DNA of 64,000 bases from Cruorifilaria tuberocauda (GCA_013365365.1 JABVXU010000004.1:248001-312000); one strand, 5' to 3'. Positions 37,120 to 51,400 are shown, counted from the stretch's first letter. Translations and numbers: made by a program. Notes: a model not told the origin generated them from the sequence alone.

Positions 37120-40100
37120 ATGTGTCTTGATATTCTAGACTTCTCCGCACTGGAAGAAATGCTGAAACGTCATGACACATCTGGACCCGTAATTTTGCAA
37201 ATATTTAGGCAGTTCAATTTCAATTTTTGCATGGTTTGAGCATTTGATGTCTTTAATGTCTTTACTACCGTGTAGAAGGACATAAATTTGAATAGGATTA
37301 TTCTTATTACTATTTTTGGATTGATTTACTTTATTGGCTGCTGAAAGCAATTACAAAAAGTAATCTGAGAGCCGCCGCATAATTTGATATATCTTTACAT
37401 ACTGACGAATTTTTCTGAGGCATTCAGCACATAATTCATAGCGGTGCAACTGATTTTCTGCTTTCTAGACAAGTAATCTTTATCCTCTTGCGCCCTACAC
37501 TACAATTATCAGAAAGGTTATCAAAAAGCAGGGAATGCGGGACGCACGCATCTATGTATATGTGTGTGCATGCGTGTATATGTATGTATGTGATGTCGTA
37601 TGCTCGTAATTCCATGCAGGATTCTAGAGCAGCTATGTCATGTGAAAATAACAATTTCCATGTTGTTTTTTAAACTAATTATGATAATTAATTCATTAAT
37701 TATTGGTATTTGAATAAATTCTATAGTGAATTTAAAAATATAAATGAACGATAATTGAGATTATGAAATGATTTCATTTTGACCAATAAATCCATTTGTG
37801 CACCGAATCAACTGTCTGAAGCAATCAATGCATTGTGTGCCGGCTGTACTTTCTTCTTTAATAGAAAAATAATATATTGATAGCTTGGGATGTTTTTCGC
37901 TTTTCTCATCTCTTTGGCTAGTTTGAATTAGTACTACTAAATATCACTATTGCTATTCAAAATTTTCATTCGCTGATATTTCTATTCTGTCGGAGATATT
38001 TTACACGATGTATGTGTGAAGGTACTTCTCAAAAGACCGGATTCACTACTCTGTGTTGATTACATGCTGATGCAATTCTTTGCTTCTTTTGATAAGATTG
38101 CAAACGTCTTTCCAATATTTCAAGATGTGAAGCTCCGCATTTTGATATGCCTCATAATATTTCCCTTTGATCCTATGATATTATTTTGACATATCTCATG
38201 TACCAGTTTCTTTTTATGATTCACTATACTTTTTCTTAGAAAAAATCATACGAATACTAGTTGCCGTAATTCATTTTTCGTCAATCTTCATTAAAAAAAT
38301 TGTAAGGTAAAAAATAAAAATCGCAAGGCCGATTCGTAATACCATCGTAACACCATTTGCTGGTTACGCGTTCATCGCTTTTGATGTATATATTTTTTCA
38401 GAAAAATCAATAATATCACGGACATCTTTCTGAGAATCGTGTTATTTTCGATTTTTTCTTCAATTGTTTTCATTCCTTAAAGGTAGACGTTGTTCGTTGA
38501 GAATTTTAGAAAATGCTATTTTTAATGAAAAGAATTTCCTGATTTTCATTGTATTTCTTTATATTATCATGCCGGTTTAGAGGTTCGTATTACAGAAATG
38601 TGGATTAGTTGAATTATTACATTCTTGCATGATGTTTTGTTGGACATTAATGTCAATTTTCTGATATTTCGTGAAGCTTCAGGTTAGTTCATTATTATAG
38701 CTCATTAGCTCATTAGACATACAATGAAAAAGATGATTGTCATTGATATAAATAATCAACCTAATGAATTTCAAACTTGAATTTAGAAGTTGAATATTAT
38801 ATTCAAGTCCTGGCAAGGACAGGAATTAGTAATGACTAGATATTATGTTGTTTCGTTATTATTGTATATTTATCTTCAGAAATTGGCACACTCTGGTGGG
38901 TGGAAGCCTTCTTTTATGCAGTAAACTTGAAAAAACATTACTTTAGACATGCAATCATCATTTCATTTTCAATTTCTGGAGCTTCTTATCATTTTCAACT
39001 TTAATGTTTTGTTAGGTGTTTCATGATGGAATTGGATTTTGAGTTGGCGCGTTTTGTGATCAGTAGCTGTGAAGATTTAAAGTATAGCGAACGGATGCTT
39101 CAAAGAGCTCGTGAAATTATTAAGACTGGCTTTCTACTTTCCATACATACGTTCATCGTACATCGACAGTATTATTTAGAATTCTCTTCTTGCACAGGCG
39201 TCGTTTTACTTGAAGAGTGGTCGATTGAAATTGTTCCGAGAAAAAGCATTAATATTAAGGTCAATTTCTGATAAATAAATTTTAAACTGTATTAAAAAAA
39301 AATATTTCACTAAATCCCATCTCTTCCTGTTGCATTACATTAGATTTTTTCCTTCGCATTATTCTTATTATGGAAATTTTTTCTTGAATACATTATCGAT
39401 TTGCTTATGCCGCTTATTTCAGGTTTTGGATTGTCTGTTCTTGAAAAATGTGATACGATATTACCTGCATTTTTCGCAACTTAACTCTGAGGTAACAAAT
39501 GGAGAACAGCTGCCAAATGACGTAGTTTGTAAATATAGTTGTGTTTCCTTTGTAATAATCGGAAAAATATCCAGTTCTTCGAAACACATTTTCCGAAATA
39601 AATTTGAGTATGTCCATTTGTGTTAAATGCTACCCGTTGCTTCAAGTGTTTCTGTTCTAGTAAAACTAGATAACGAATATCGATACAGATAACGAATTGA
39701 AAGCCTTAGAATCTATGTTTCTTAAACAATCTTGACCCAGTCATTAGTATACCTTATTCCACAATTTTTTTCAGAATTTCTGTGGACGGTGTATGTCTAG
39801 ATGATCTGCTGAGAAATTTTAAAATCCATGAATTCTCTCTTGGACGATTTAATCCTTTATTTTGTGTTTATGTAGCAATCAAATGGAGAAAATATGATGC
39901 TTCATCCCATTTATCATTATATTTTGAATCCGCTGGGTAATAACCAATAATCGATTGGTTTTAGTTTTTCATGATAACAATAATTAATAATAATTTTTCA
40001 TAATAATCATTTCTCTACAATTTATACTCTGACTCCTAAATAATATTAGATAGTAAGTGAATTTTTGCAGATTATTTTCCGATGAGTGGCTCCTGGTTTC

Positions 40101-42739
40101 ATTGGCATTTTCTAGTGAAAGAGATTTTACTGTATCACCATCCAGACTCCCATTTTTTTGCGTACTTGAATGCCAAGAGAACAATGAGAAGGAAAGGATA
40201 AAATCTGAAGATGTTGAGGAAGGTATATAAATGCATTGAAAACTTATGGCCTTAAAGCGACATCTGTAACTGCTAATTATAGTTCCGTTGCAAGTCTCCT
40301 CATTTGCATTCAGGTCTATGAATTTATCAATTTTTAAATTTCCGAAGAGACGTAGAAGATAATTTTTCGAATAGCTAAAAATAAGAGAATAGAAAAATAT
40401 TCTGTTTTTGCGAACGAAAACTTTTTTTGTAGTACTTTTTTTGATTGGATTTATGAACTGCTTATCTTATCTGTCAACGAATTCTTTCCGTAATTTTTTT
40501 TCCTGTCAGATTACTCATGAATTGTCTACAGTCAGAATGAAAAGATGATATTGTAAAATGAACGGACTGTTAAGTTACCTATTCTTAAAAGTCTGTCATC
40601 ATCATTAACATCTTTAGCGAAGACTGGATCTCAAGTGCAAGCATTTCCGATCTTGCCTGCCTCACGTCGAGAAGCCGTGCCACGCCGAAGTCTTATTGTT
40701 TCCTCATTTCGTTTCATGTCAACAGCATCCAAAGCCTTCTCCAAAACGACTGGTCTGCCTTTGAATTCTAGTCCTGCACCTTTCAACCGCAGTAAAACGA
40801 AAATTGTCGGAGACCAGACAATAAAAAGTACCAGAAATAGGTCCACCGAGAAAACAGCTAGAAAAGGAACGAGAGCTCATAATTTACGGAAGTTAATATC
40901 TTATCATTTTCATATTTTATACACCAATCCTTGTAAGTGTAGTTTTTGCAAATTATACCAGGCATTTTTTTTATAATTTTTATGAATAGTGGAGACTCCT
41001 AATAAGTTGACAATGTTATTAACATAACAAAAAGTTTCTATCCCATTGTTTTCACAATATCTTGACGACCTCCTTGAACCATCTCATAGCAATTAATACT
41101 TACTGTAGTAAGTTGTGAAAATTAATGAAGATATATAGGTTTCAAAAGTTTAAAATTTTTCGGAGTTGTAGTATGTTGACAGATGAAAAAGACAGTAATT
41201 CAAATCGCTACAGAAATAGTTGTACGAGAAGAAATATGTTTTCAAGAAGTGGGTTGCTGTGCAATTTTGAGGAAAGTGCACTGAACGGCCGTTTGAATTT
41301 GTTCACTTCTTTAGATGGTTTTCATTTGCAAATTGGTAGGTCGAAAACTACTCTCTTTGTAAAATTAATATTTGTTCTAAAGAGTTTTCATTCATTTTAT
41401 CACAGTAAATTAACGGTTCATGTAACCATTTAACTCCAATTTTCTTTAAATTCAAATTGTTTGGCAATAATAGCAAAATTATTTAATGAATGAAGTTAAG
41501 AAATTTTCTAGCAGCTAGCGATGAAACTTGTTCTCCCCATCTTACATTGCCAGTTACAGCTTTCTTTTTCAATATGCCTGAAGATGAAGCGCCTTTACCT
41601 TATATGGTTTGTTGGTTAACTTTATTTTGAAACTCATAGTTATGTTTTATTTTTCTTTCAACTTTGTTTAAATTATGATGACGTTGAAAAGAATTTTACA
41701 ATGATTTAAAACTATTTTTTGTATAACCTTAAAATTGTTTACGTTTTAATCCCTGACTTTCAGGGTTTTTGTTCCTTGGGAAACATGCGTAAAGGTTACA
41801 GAATTCCCAGAAAGGGCATTTTGCAAGCGGTAATTATTTTATTGATCCTGTTATTCTGAACGGTCATTAGGGCGATCTTTTGAGAAAAGCAATCCATAGA
41901 GCTCCATAGAGTTTTTAATCATCAAATAGTGAAAGTCGGCATGTAATCAGTGTTGATTTTCCGCCTTTTCTTTAAAATCAGTAAACAGTATGCATACACT
42001 TGTCACATATTGAAATCATTTTATTGTAGGTGTTGTTTAATCCTCAAGATACTGTAGTACGAATGTTTGTAGTCAAATTTGACGTTAGCGACATGCCGCC
42101 TTCTTCACAAACCTTTTTGCGACAACGTACATTTTTCATGCCGGTGGGATGCACATGTGATGGTGTGCTCCGTTCTTGGTTGAAATATTTAATCCATCTA
42201 AGGTGATCTTTTTACGATTTCATCTTTATATTTTGGATATTTAAATTATTATCAGTGAATATTTTCTTCAACCTGATTCTTCCACTTCCTAATCCTATTA
42301 TTAATCTTTTTCGAGAAATCTATCTTCTGCTTCTTCATATATTATATATCATATTTTTAGTATGTCCAAGCACTCCTAGAGAATCATTTAGACTTTGAAA
42401 ATTTTAGTTAAAAAAATTTTATAGTTTCTTTATACTTTTATAGTTTTATAGTTTCTTGGTTTTTCCACGTTGTTTTCTCCAAATTTTCTTAGCGGTATTA
42501 CATTGAAATTATAATATGATATGACGGAAAAGAATTTAATTTAATTGTATATAACTTATTTCAGCTTGGCGACAGATCGTCGTGGTAGATTGTATGTTCA
42601 CACCGATATAAAGATGTTATTTTCGCAGAAAAACGAACTGGAAACGTTGAATTTTGAATTGGGAAAAGACATGATTAAATACCAACTCCAATCTTTCACG
42701 GAAATGCCTCGAAATCCGAAATATTCACCTCGAAAGTGA
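37120..42739 (+). CDS. ATOS: Atossa/FAM214 homologue
   Basis: Twelve exons (37120-37208, 39016-39110, 39198-39259, 39423-39607, 39775-39936, 40071-40222, 40618-40891, 41172-41335, 41515-41606, 41764-41829, 42030-42202, 42565-42739) give about 562 aa. N-terminal conserved pieces are VVLLEEWSIEIVPRK and YYLHFSQLNSE. The middle has TGLPLNSSPAPFNRSKTK. The C-terminal Atos domain has CNFEESALNGRLNLF, LDGFHLQIGASDETCSPHL, GYRIPRKGILQAVLFNPQ, RMFVVKFDVSDMPP, QTFLRQRTFFMPV, LYVHTDIKMLFSQK and the ending SFTEMPRNPKYSPRK, all matching human FAM214A/B in order. Drosophila Atossa is a nuclear transcription regulator that promotes macrophage tissue invasion; the nematode role is not established. Uncertain points: the first exon rests on an ATG directly after GTGTTTCAG and a GC donor, and the seventh exon may end at 40936 instead (577 aa). 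Confidence 0.87.
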
Positions 42740-44364
42740 TTTAATATGTGTCAGTTTAACTTACTTTATTGGAATTATTTTCAACTGTTAATATTTTAAA
42801 AAGCATCACATACGGTAATGAATTGTACCATATATTAGAACAATCGTTGGTAATTATATCTCAGATGTATAGCTCAAGCAGTAACTTAAAGTGATGTATT
42901 TAGATTTCCTTTCCTTTTATTTACTGCTAGTTTTCTGATCCTTAGTTTACTGCGTACTGTTATATTTTGTGCATCGTATTTATACCTTAATATTACGGAA
43001 AAATATGCCATAAAAAATTAAGTATTCACCAAGTTTAAGATGATTTTCGGACTTACAGCATCCTCCAATGCATTATTAGACTTCCTGTATGTTTTAATCT
43101 TTATTATGCTTTGTACATTTTTTGATATATTTAGTTAATATTTGTTTTATTTGCTATATGTACAGCTTTCACGGTCGTTTTTTATTCAACTCTAAGTTGA
43201 AAATGAAATCATCTATTGTTCTAAATTTAAAGTGAAATTATATACTACTAATTAAAAGATGGAACAACTATCGTATGTCATACTGTTCGCACTGATTGTT
43301 CATTTTCCAAATGGTTACAGTTTTTATTTTTGCAATTAATCCAAACTCGTAGTGCTTCGAAAACATCGTGAGATAGACATTTACATAATGACAATGCTTT
43401 GAAAACATCGTGAGATAGACATTTACATAATGACACGAACATATCGATGTAATGTGGTGACTCAAGCTTAGAGACGTAAGTTCCGATTATTGGGTAGGCA
43501 ATTGTTAGGCATTTGAAGGTTCTTTAGCTCAGACGTATTAAGGTAGTGAATAAAGTGAAATATGTCCTTTTGATCAGATACGCGATCGTTATGCTTCATT
43601 CTACATGAGTTCCTTTACTCGATCAGTACGGTCAAAAAAAGATTATAGTTAGATATGAAGATTGCACACTTTAAAAAGTGGATTATACTTCATATCCTTG
43701 AATGCACTGTTTTGAATTCATTACGTAATTTAATGTATATCATAACTGAATAATCTTTATGTCTAATAGTGATATAAAGATACTGTCACAGTTTCGCAAC
43801 ACAGCAATGATGTCTTTGGAATGTATGTGAACAGGTACTTTGCTTAATTCTTTTCCTACAGGCTTGTATTTGATCTTTTTTTCCATTTACTGATAAATAT
43901 TTAATATTTTTGTTAGTTTTTTTAAGTGGATATACTTACACATTACTCACAGCCGAACTCCAAGATTGCAATGAATATGAAATGTTCAGCATCAGCTTTA
44001 TAACATATAGTTTTAAAGCATCATCTCTTCCTATCGCTGATAATAGTGATACATACATAGAGGTATGACAGCTCTCATCTGCCGTGCACTTTTTGTTTCA
44101 ACACATAATAAAAAAATCCTTCAACATGAAAAATGGGGTTGTAAGTGAAAAAAATTTTTGAAGTGCAGGTAATCTGTGTTTGGTCAAAAGATGCACTTGT
44201 TCCATATATATTATCGTATGCGTAGTGGCGCATACACTGCTTATAACATTTAACATTTGACATATTTATGGAGTGTACTGCGCCACGTGCAAATAATATG
44301 TGTTGTAGCTTCAGCAATCTTCCACAAGACTAACTGTCAAAATTTGGAAAGCTTATTGTGCAGA
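42740..44364. other. Intergenic region Atossa to RIOK1
   Basis: This holds the Atossa 3' UTR and the RIOK1 promoter. Apart from the 42-bp duplication listed separately nothing stands out. A TTGTGCAG acceptor at 44356-44363 sits just before the RIOK1 ATG. Confidence 0.5.
43353..43436. repeat. Tandem duplication of 42 bp
   Basis: Two adjacent 42-bp copies differ at two positions (TGCTTC versus TGCTTT at the start, and the last base). The shared core includes AAAACATCGTGAGATAGACA. It lies in intergenic sequence. Confidence 0.95.
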
Positions 44365-47300
44365 ATGGCAAGGATGTCAGCAGTTGGTGAAGGTAGTTGG
44401 GAGTTTCTCAATAAAGAGCAGATCGCCGAAAACAATGAAGAAAATGATGATAGTTATGTGGAAGATGAAGATAGTGACTGGGAGAGAATGTATGACGATG
44501 AATATAATGGTGATATCTCCGTAACCTATTTGTGCTTTTTATGTCTTATTCTTTGAGAGAAATAAGAAAACATTGATAAATTCGTAAATGAGAATATCTG
44601 TAGATTAACTCAATGCTCCTACAAAAGACTTGAAAAGTCATTTACTTAATGAGAATAATTGCTTAGAAAGTACCTTTTAGGAGATAGGAGGTAGCATGCA
44701 GGTTTTTTTTCAAAAAAAGGAATCATGAAGAAGTTTTTATCTGCTTCGATGTTAAATCTATATTGCTTCATTGCTTCACTAACTGTTGATTTGTTTCCAG
44801 ATCTTATTCGAAAATTGGGCAACAGCGGTAAGGTATGATTTCGGTTTTGGGCTTTCTTTATTCTTTCCTTTTCCTTGTCAAAACTGCAAATGATTTTATT
44901 TCAGTTAATTAGTGATTCGGTTAATGCTGCTTCAAAAATAACTGCGGGTAAGTTTTCATCTTATTTCAAGATATCTTGTTATTAAACCCCATACGATGCA
45001 TATTTGAGACTTTTGTGATGAGAATAGTACTGCAAATTGTCTTTCGAATGGTTTTATCAAAATTATCTGTGTAGGACTTTTTTGAGTTAGTATTTTAATT
45101 GCAGTTTAAAACTGAAAAGTTATTTAAATAAGATAGTAGGCTCTGTCTCATTTCTTATTGGCTTTCTATAGTAGATGAGAATTAACAGTAATTCTGCAAG
45201 AACAATATTCACTATAGGTCTAATTGGTTTGAATAAGTTCTGGGGCCAGAAGCTAATGGAAGAGTTTTCCTCGCCGAAGATCCTGAAGAAGGATCGTTCT
45301 GATCGTGCAACTACAGAACAGGTAATGGAATTTTTTCCTGATATGAGAGAAGAGCGAAATATTATTTTGCATATCCATCCACTATTGTGCTCCTTATTGG
45401 TAGCATAGTTTACTGCAATTAGAATAGTTTCAAAGTGACTTTTCTCTTTGGATACTAGAAGAAAAATTAAATATGAAATAGAATAGAATTATGTTGCACG
45501 TTAGACATTTGCATTTAATTTTGTCTAACCTTGTTTAGGTTCTGGACAAACGTACGTTGCTCGTGTTAAGACGACTTTTGCAGCGAGGTATTTTCAATGA
45601 AATTGAGGGATGCGTTAGTACTGGTAAGGAGGCCAATATTTATCATGCTCTAACAACTGATGGCAAAAGTCTGGCCGTGAAAGTATATAAAACAAGTATA
45701 CTTATCTTTCGAGATCGCGACAGATATGTTAGTGGTGAATTCAGGTTTAGTTTTGTATTTAGATTTTTTACACTTCACTTGTATTAGCAAAAACATTAAT
45801 AAACTTTCCACTTGTCATTTTTCTGACTACCTACATTTCTCTGGCATTTATTTAAAATCTTTTAAGTGATTATTGAAAATTACCTCATTAATTATAGTAG
45901 TTTAATGTTGTATCGTGCATCTATTTTAAGTTACTTGCAAAATTTTCGCTGAAATAAATTCCACAGAAATATCCAAGGGGTAGATTTGCTCTATAGATAT
46001 CGACATGGTTACTGTAAGCGCAATCCAAGAAAAATGATCACAGTATGGGCAGAGAAAGAAATGAGAAATCTGTCCCGCATGCATTCTGCTGAACTTCCAG
46101 TTCCAAAACCTATAATCGTTAAACAGAATGTTTTGGTTATGGATTTTATTGGCGTTGATGGCTGGCCAGCAGTACTTTTAAGGGTTTGTATCTAATTCAG
46201 CAATTTTTTGTTATTGAGTATGTGATACTATGAATGGTTTTCAGGTGGAAAGATGCACATTTTTATTTTTTGCTTTTTTGAACTTTAAAATTTCTTTACT
46301 GATTAAAGGATTTTACTAAATTCAGGATGCTCAGCTATCACCTGAACTTGCTAATACGCTTTATATCAAATTAGTAGAATTTATGCGGAAAATGTACAGA
46401 GAATGTCGATTAGTACATGCCGATTTGTCCGAATACAATATTATGGTTATGGAGGAAAAGTTGTTTATAATTGATGTATCACAATCAGTGGAACATAATC
46501 ACCCACGCTCACTGGAATTTCTTCGTTCAGACTGCTCAAATGTCACAAAATTCTTCAGAAGTAAAGGTGTAAGTATTTTGTTGAAAACCTCTTTATTTTG
46601 TTGAAATTGCTGAATTTATTAGCTTTTAACTTAATGCAGTGCTAATTGCAGATTCCTGTACTCTGTACCAAAGATCTTTTTCGTTTGGTGGCTGATCCAT
46701 CCATTAAAACGGAAAGTGAATTGCAGGAATTCATGACTAAAAGGTAGTTTTCATTTATATATCTTTCTACTTGCAACTTTCTTCACTAGCCTCTAATAAA
46801 GGTTATAGTCGCCTTCTACTTATTGTACGTAATTTCTTGAATTCTAGATTTTATTGACCAAAATTTTTAATAAAGAAAATTAAACTAATTGTAAACAAAT
46901 TACAGCATTTAATTTCTTTTTTAATAGTTAATGTTACATTTTTCGAAAAAGTAGGATTTTTTCTTAATTAAATATAGTGATTAGAGAGTAGTTATTAAAA
47001 TTCAAATATGGAACTTAGACGTGAAAAGCTGATATTAATTTCAGCTCATAGTTTCTGAACTGAAATCAAGATTTTTCCAAAACATATTTCAGGTTCACAG
47101 AAATTTCATGTTCAGAAAAATAGCATTTTTGTAGGACCTTCGAAACACCAGTCATTGATGCCTTCTTTATGAATGCTTTTATTGCTCAAAAATTAGAGCA
47201 AGTACTTTACTTTGAACGTGATCAACAAATTGCAAAAGCTGGTGGAGAAATTCCAAATCCTTTCCAGACGATGATTTCACAAATAAAAAACGATGACGAT

Positions 47301-48425
47301 AGAGTGAAATTTTTTTAATTTGCTGTTTAATTGTTGCAACACTTTCAGTTTCTGTTAAAACCTTACAATATATTTGTTTCTGTAGATTTTCTCTATTCCT
47401 GTTTCGTTAGATTCTTAACGTATTTCTCTGCGATTCGCATATCTTTTGCAGAAAAATGGGTTCAAAAGTGAAGAATTAGAAGAGCAAAGAGATTTAAATC
47501 AATATCCTGACTCAGCAAGATCCTCCTGTTCAGAACAGAAAAAACAAGAAAATCAGAAAACCATCCATGAACGCAATCGCGATGAATCTCCTAATACGAA
47601 AAAGGTTCGGAAATGAGAAATTTTAGTTATGCAATAGACATTAACTTCTTCGGAAAAAAATGAATCTTGAAGATTTGCTTATTACGAGTGAATTTTCAAG
47701 AAGTTCAATGAATTAACTTGCATAAATTTAGCAAATGTAGTAAATCTAAAAATTCGGTAAGATTTGCATCTTCTCTGCAAACAGTCCTCTACTTGTAAAT
47801 TATCTTTTTTATGGGATGTAAAGGAAATAAATTGTTTTGTGGGATAATTTTGTTCAGTAAAATAAATTACCTACATTGTATAATTTGTTTAATGAAAATG
47901 GACGGTGAAACCCTTTAAGTAGAATCAAATAATCTCACCTAAATGGACATTTTCGCGTCCACTGTTTCTTCAAAAAGTTGTAATATATTTTATCAAAAAT
48001 TATATCTATAAATTATGGCACTATTTAATTATCCTTGTTCTACTCGATTACTTTGCAAATAAGTCATAACTTCATTTTATTCAAATTTGCTGTCGACTTT
48101 TTTATCGCATTGCTAGGTTTTGTGAAATTAGTAGTCAACTGAGCGAATTTGTGTTACTGCTATTTTTGGTTTAAGTTAAGTTAGAAAGATGTTTTTATGA
48201 ATTGAATTTTTTCGGTACGAATTTGTGAGTTACTCTCAAAATATTTGATTATGTAAAATTGAGTATTATTATTAAGCATATTTACAGTATTCTGAAGAAT
48301 GCATGTATCTGCTAACAATTCAGGAACGAAAAAGGCTGGTAAAAGAAGAGAAGCGTGCCAATCGATTAACGAAGATACCAAAGCATATCAAAAAGCGTCA
48401 TAATAAGGCTAATAAGTGTCGATAA
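44365..48425 (+). CDS. RIOK1: Atypical protein kinase RIOK1
   Basis: Eleven exons (44365-44509, 44801-44832, 44905-44947, 45218-45321, 45539-45744, 45997-46183, 46326-46568, 46652-46743, 47135-47303, 47452-47604, 48324-48425) give 491 aa. The N-terminus is acidic ([20 protein letters not shown]). The RIO domain has the ATP loop STGKEANIY (135-143), AVKVYKTS with Lys156, the flexible-loop [24 protein letters not shown], catalytic HADLSEYN (Asp272) and metal-binding [13 protein letters not shown] (Asp289). The basic tail [15 protein letters not shown] matches the RIOK1 C-terminus. RIOK1 acts late in cytoplasmic 40S maturation and in other animals also binds PRMT5. All catalytic residues are present. 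The ATG follows TTGTGCAG by one base, a good spliced-leader site; the next ATG (44374) is in frame. Confidence 0.96.
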
Positions 48426-48473
48426 TAATGTCACCAATGGACAAAATATAGTGGAGTGGAGCATTTTCGTAGT

Positions 48474-48479
48474 AATAAA
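48474..48479 (+). terminator. Poly(A) signal for RIOK1
   Basis: AATAAA lies 48 nt past the RIOK1 stop codon. Confidence 0.6.
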
Positions 48480-51400
48480 AATGTTGGTGATTTACTCAGC
48501 GAGAAATGCAGAATGTAATTTCCTGAGATGCCGTAAAATTCAAGCATTATCGTTTTACATTTACTTATTTCAGATACAGTACTGTATTACTCATAATTTA
48601 TAAATATTCTCTTAATGAATCTCAAGATTCATGCTGCTTTTTCCGATACTTTGAACTTCTCAAATCTTTTTCAAGGATTTCTTACAAATTCTTAAAAAAT
48701 AGCCTTTGGACGTTTGTTTGATATGCTTTTTGAGCGCAACATTTGAAATTGCATTATTTAGATGTCTCATTTTTAACTGAACAATTTTTTACCATAATCT
48801 TTTTGATTTATTATTAATTTCCAAAATAACATGCATAAAATGTGGAAGTCTATACGAGGTTGGATAAATTTAAATGTTAAAATTATTTTTTTTCTAAAAC
48901 TTTTAAGATACAGTTAACTAAATTTTAAGCTGTTATTATTATCATTATTGTTGTAACTATTTTATTATTAATACAAAGGTCATGCCTCTTCTTGTGCTTG
49001 TTAACGAATGGAAGACTGATATTTTAATCCTGCCATCTCAGTTGCTGTTTCTGAATGTACAGCTGTCTCCCTTCTTGTTGTTGTTCATTACGCTTATACG
49101 CTTATTTTTTGTTGTCTTTAAAGTAATTCATAATATTCAGTCAAAATCTTCAAACAGTGATTTGAAGTGAAGTGTATTCCTCAATAATTCTTAAATCGGT
49201 ACTGTACGCTACTATTATTTTGTGGATGTCTACATGAAAATGAAAAATTCATTCAAAAGACTGCACATCCGAAAGGCAATTTCACTGTACCAGAAATGCT
49301 ATTATATGTTTGTTATCATATACGTAATATGAGGAATGAGTGAATTAGATTATCAAAGAACGATATTAAAGTTAGAAGTATCTAATGGTAATGTCAAAGT
49401 TACGATAGAAAAATTTACCAGTAAAATGCTTGCGTTAGTCACAAATCAATTTTTTTCAGTTTTACTTATAAAATTGATGTCGAAAAAGTGGAGAAGTGAT
49501 GAAGTATCTGGACTAAGGTACAGATATCAGTACTAATGACTTGCTTTCATTTCAACAAACCGAAATTTCAGCTTCTGCATTCGTTGCAGGGACATGCATT
49601 TCACACACTAATTGATTTGAAAGCAAATAATGCATCTGATCAATGTTTCATACTGATAGAAGTTGAAATCAATTCATCTTTAGAATACAAACTTATTGAA
49701 ATGTTCCCTTAAGTTTGTTGAACGTTTTCTCTATCTAATTTCGCATTGCTCTCGAATATCAACATCCATTTCTTATCAGTTCAGTGCACTTTATCGATTT
49801 CATCACTAATTGTAATATCTATCCTGAAAGATCATTTTCGTAGTTTTATTCATCGAATATATGCATGAGCAATCCGACACTTTTATCATGGAATATCTCA
49901 CTCACCCAACTCCCTCCTTCCCTCTCTTTCTCTCTCTTCATTCTCATCTTATCTATCCACGAGAGACTTTCTAGTGATTCATGTTTGCTTTCTTCCTTTC
50001 CCACCGGAAGTAGAATGAACTTATCAGTTACGCTATGCGTCTTATCGTTTGGGAATTGTCGAGTTCCACTGCTCTTCGACTTCCAATTAACTTTTACAAG
50101 ATATTAATGAAGGTGAGAAATGTGGTATTCTAAACTGTTTTAATAATTACATCCGCTTCATCTATAGCAGAAGCTGTACATGCATGCGTTGGAGAGACTG
50201 TGTTAAAAAAATTATGTGTGCTGTTCCATTTCCCTCATTTCGTCGTACTTTGCTTGTCCTTCTGAAGTTTCCCCACTCATTCTTTTAGTCGTTCAGTGAT
50301 GTGAAGATAGAGATAAATAGTCAAGAATAGTATGAATAAGAAGGATGGAATTAGTTTACCCCTAAAATTTCCTAGCGACTGAAAAGGAAATTTGTTGAAA
50401 TTAAGAATTATCAAGCTCTCAAACATTTGTGACACATCGCCGATATCTCGAGATGTGATAATCTTACGTCCCATATAAATCAGTTACTGTTTCATGGCAT
50501 TTGTTTCGCTTATTGTTCATTTTAACATACATTAGTTATCTTAACATTCGAAAAACATTTATCTGAAAATGCTGCAAAAATATTTTGTGATGACAGAATT
50601 GACAATTCTTCTGATTTTAAGACTAAAAGTGTCGATGGTCGAATTTAACAATAAATAATAGATGGATTTAATTCTTTTGTTAGGGGGAAGAGAAAGATGA
50701 ATATAGGAGAGGTTAGTAGAAAGCTTATCAACTTACGATTGATTTTAAGGCTGATTAGGCTATGTTAGCTTTCTTCTTTTTTTCGTTTTTCTGGTTGTCA
50801 TAGCAGCACTGCTGGCACAACATTGCATTTCAGGTATGGCCTGTCTCCTATACCTAAAACCTTCGATAATTTTCCTAAAGTTGACAAAATCAGTGAAAGT
50901 TCCTCGCTACTTTTTGTTTTGTTACGTAACATTACATGCTTATTCATTAAATTCGATCTTTCAATAACAGCATTATTATTTATTTTAATGAATCATTGAA
51001 GATAATATTATTTTGTGCATGGAAATATTTTGAAGTTATGAGTTTTAGGAAGGAGTTAATACTAACACTTTTAAGAATATTGATTTTTATAAGTTCAGAG
51101 TGGATGATTTGTATAAGGCTTTTTGAATATCCCGTATGGATCTTCATACCGAATTCTTTAATTTCTGTGCTTTTTTGCCATATTAATTAATTGTTTTAAT
51201 TGCCTTTCTCATTCTGCTAATGTGCCTATTCACTTAATTTTTTTTTTTGTTTTTTCTGATTAATATTTTCAATGCAAAAAATTTCATTGTTTATTATGAT
51301 CAATACAAACACATTTGAGTATGAGACAGGGAGAGTTTGTTTTTTAGAATTGGGAAATGCAACTGACTGTACTAACACCGATTTAATTCATTTTATTGGA

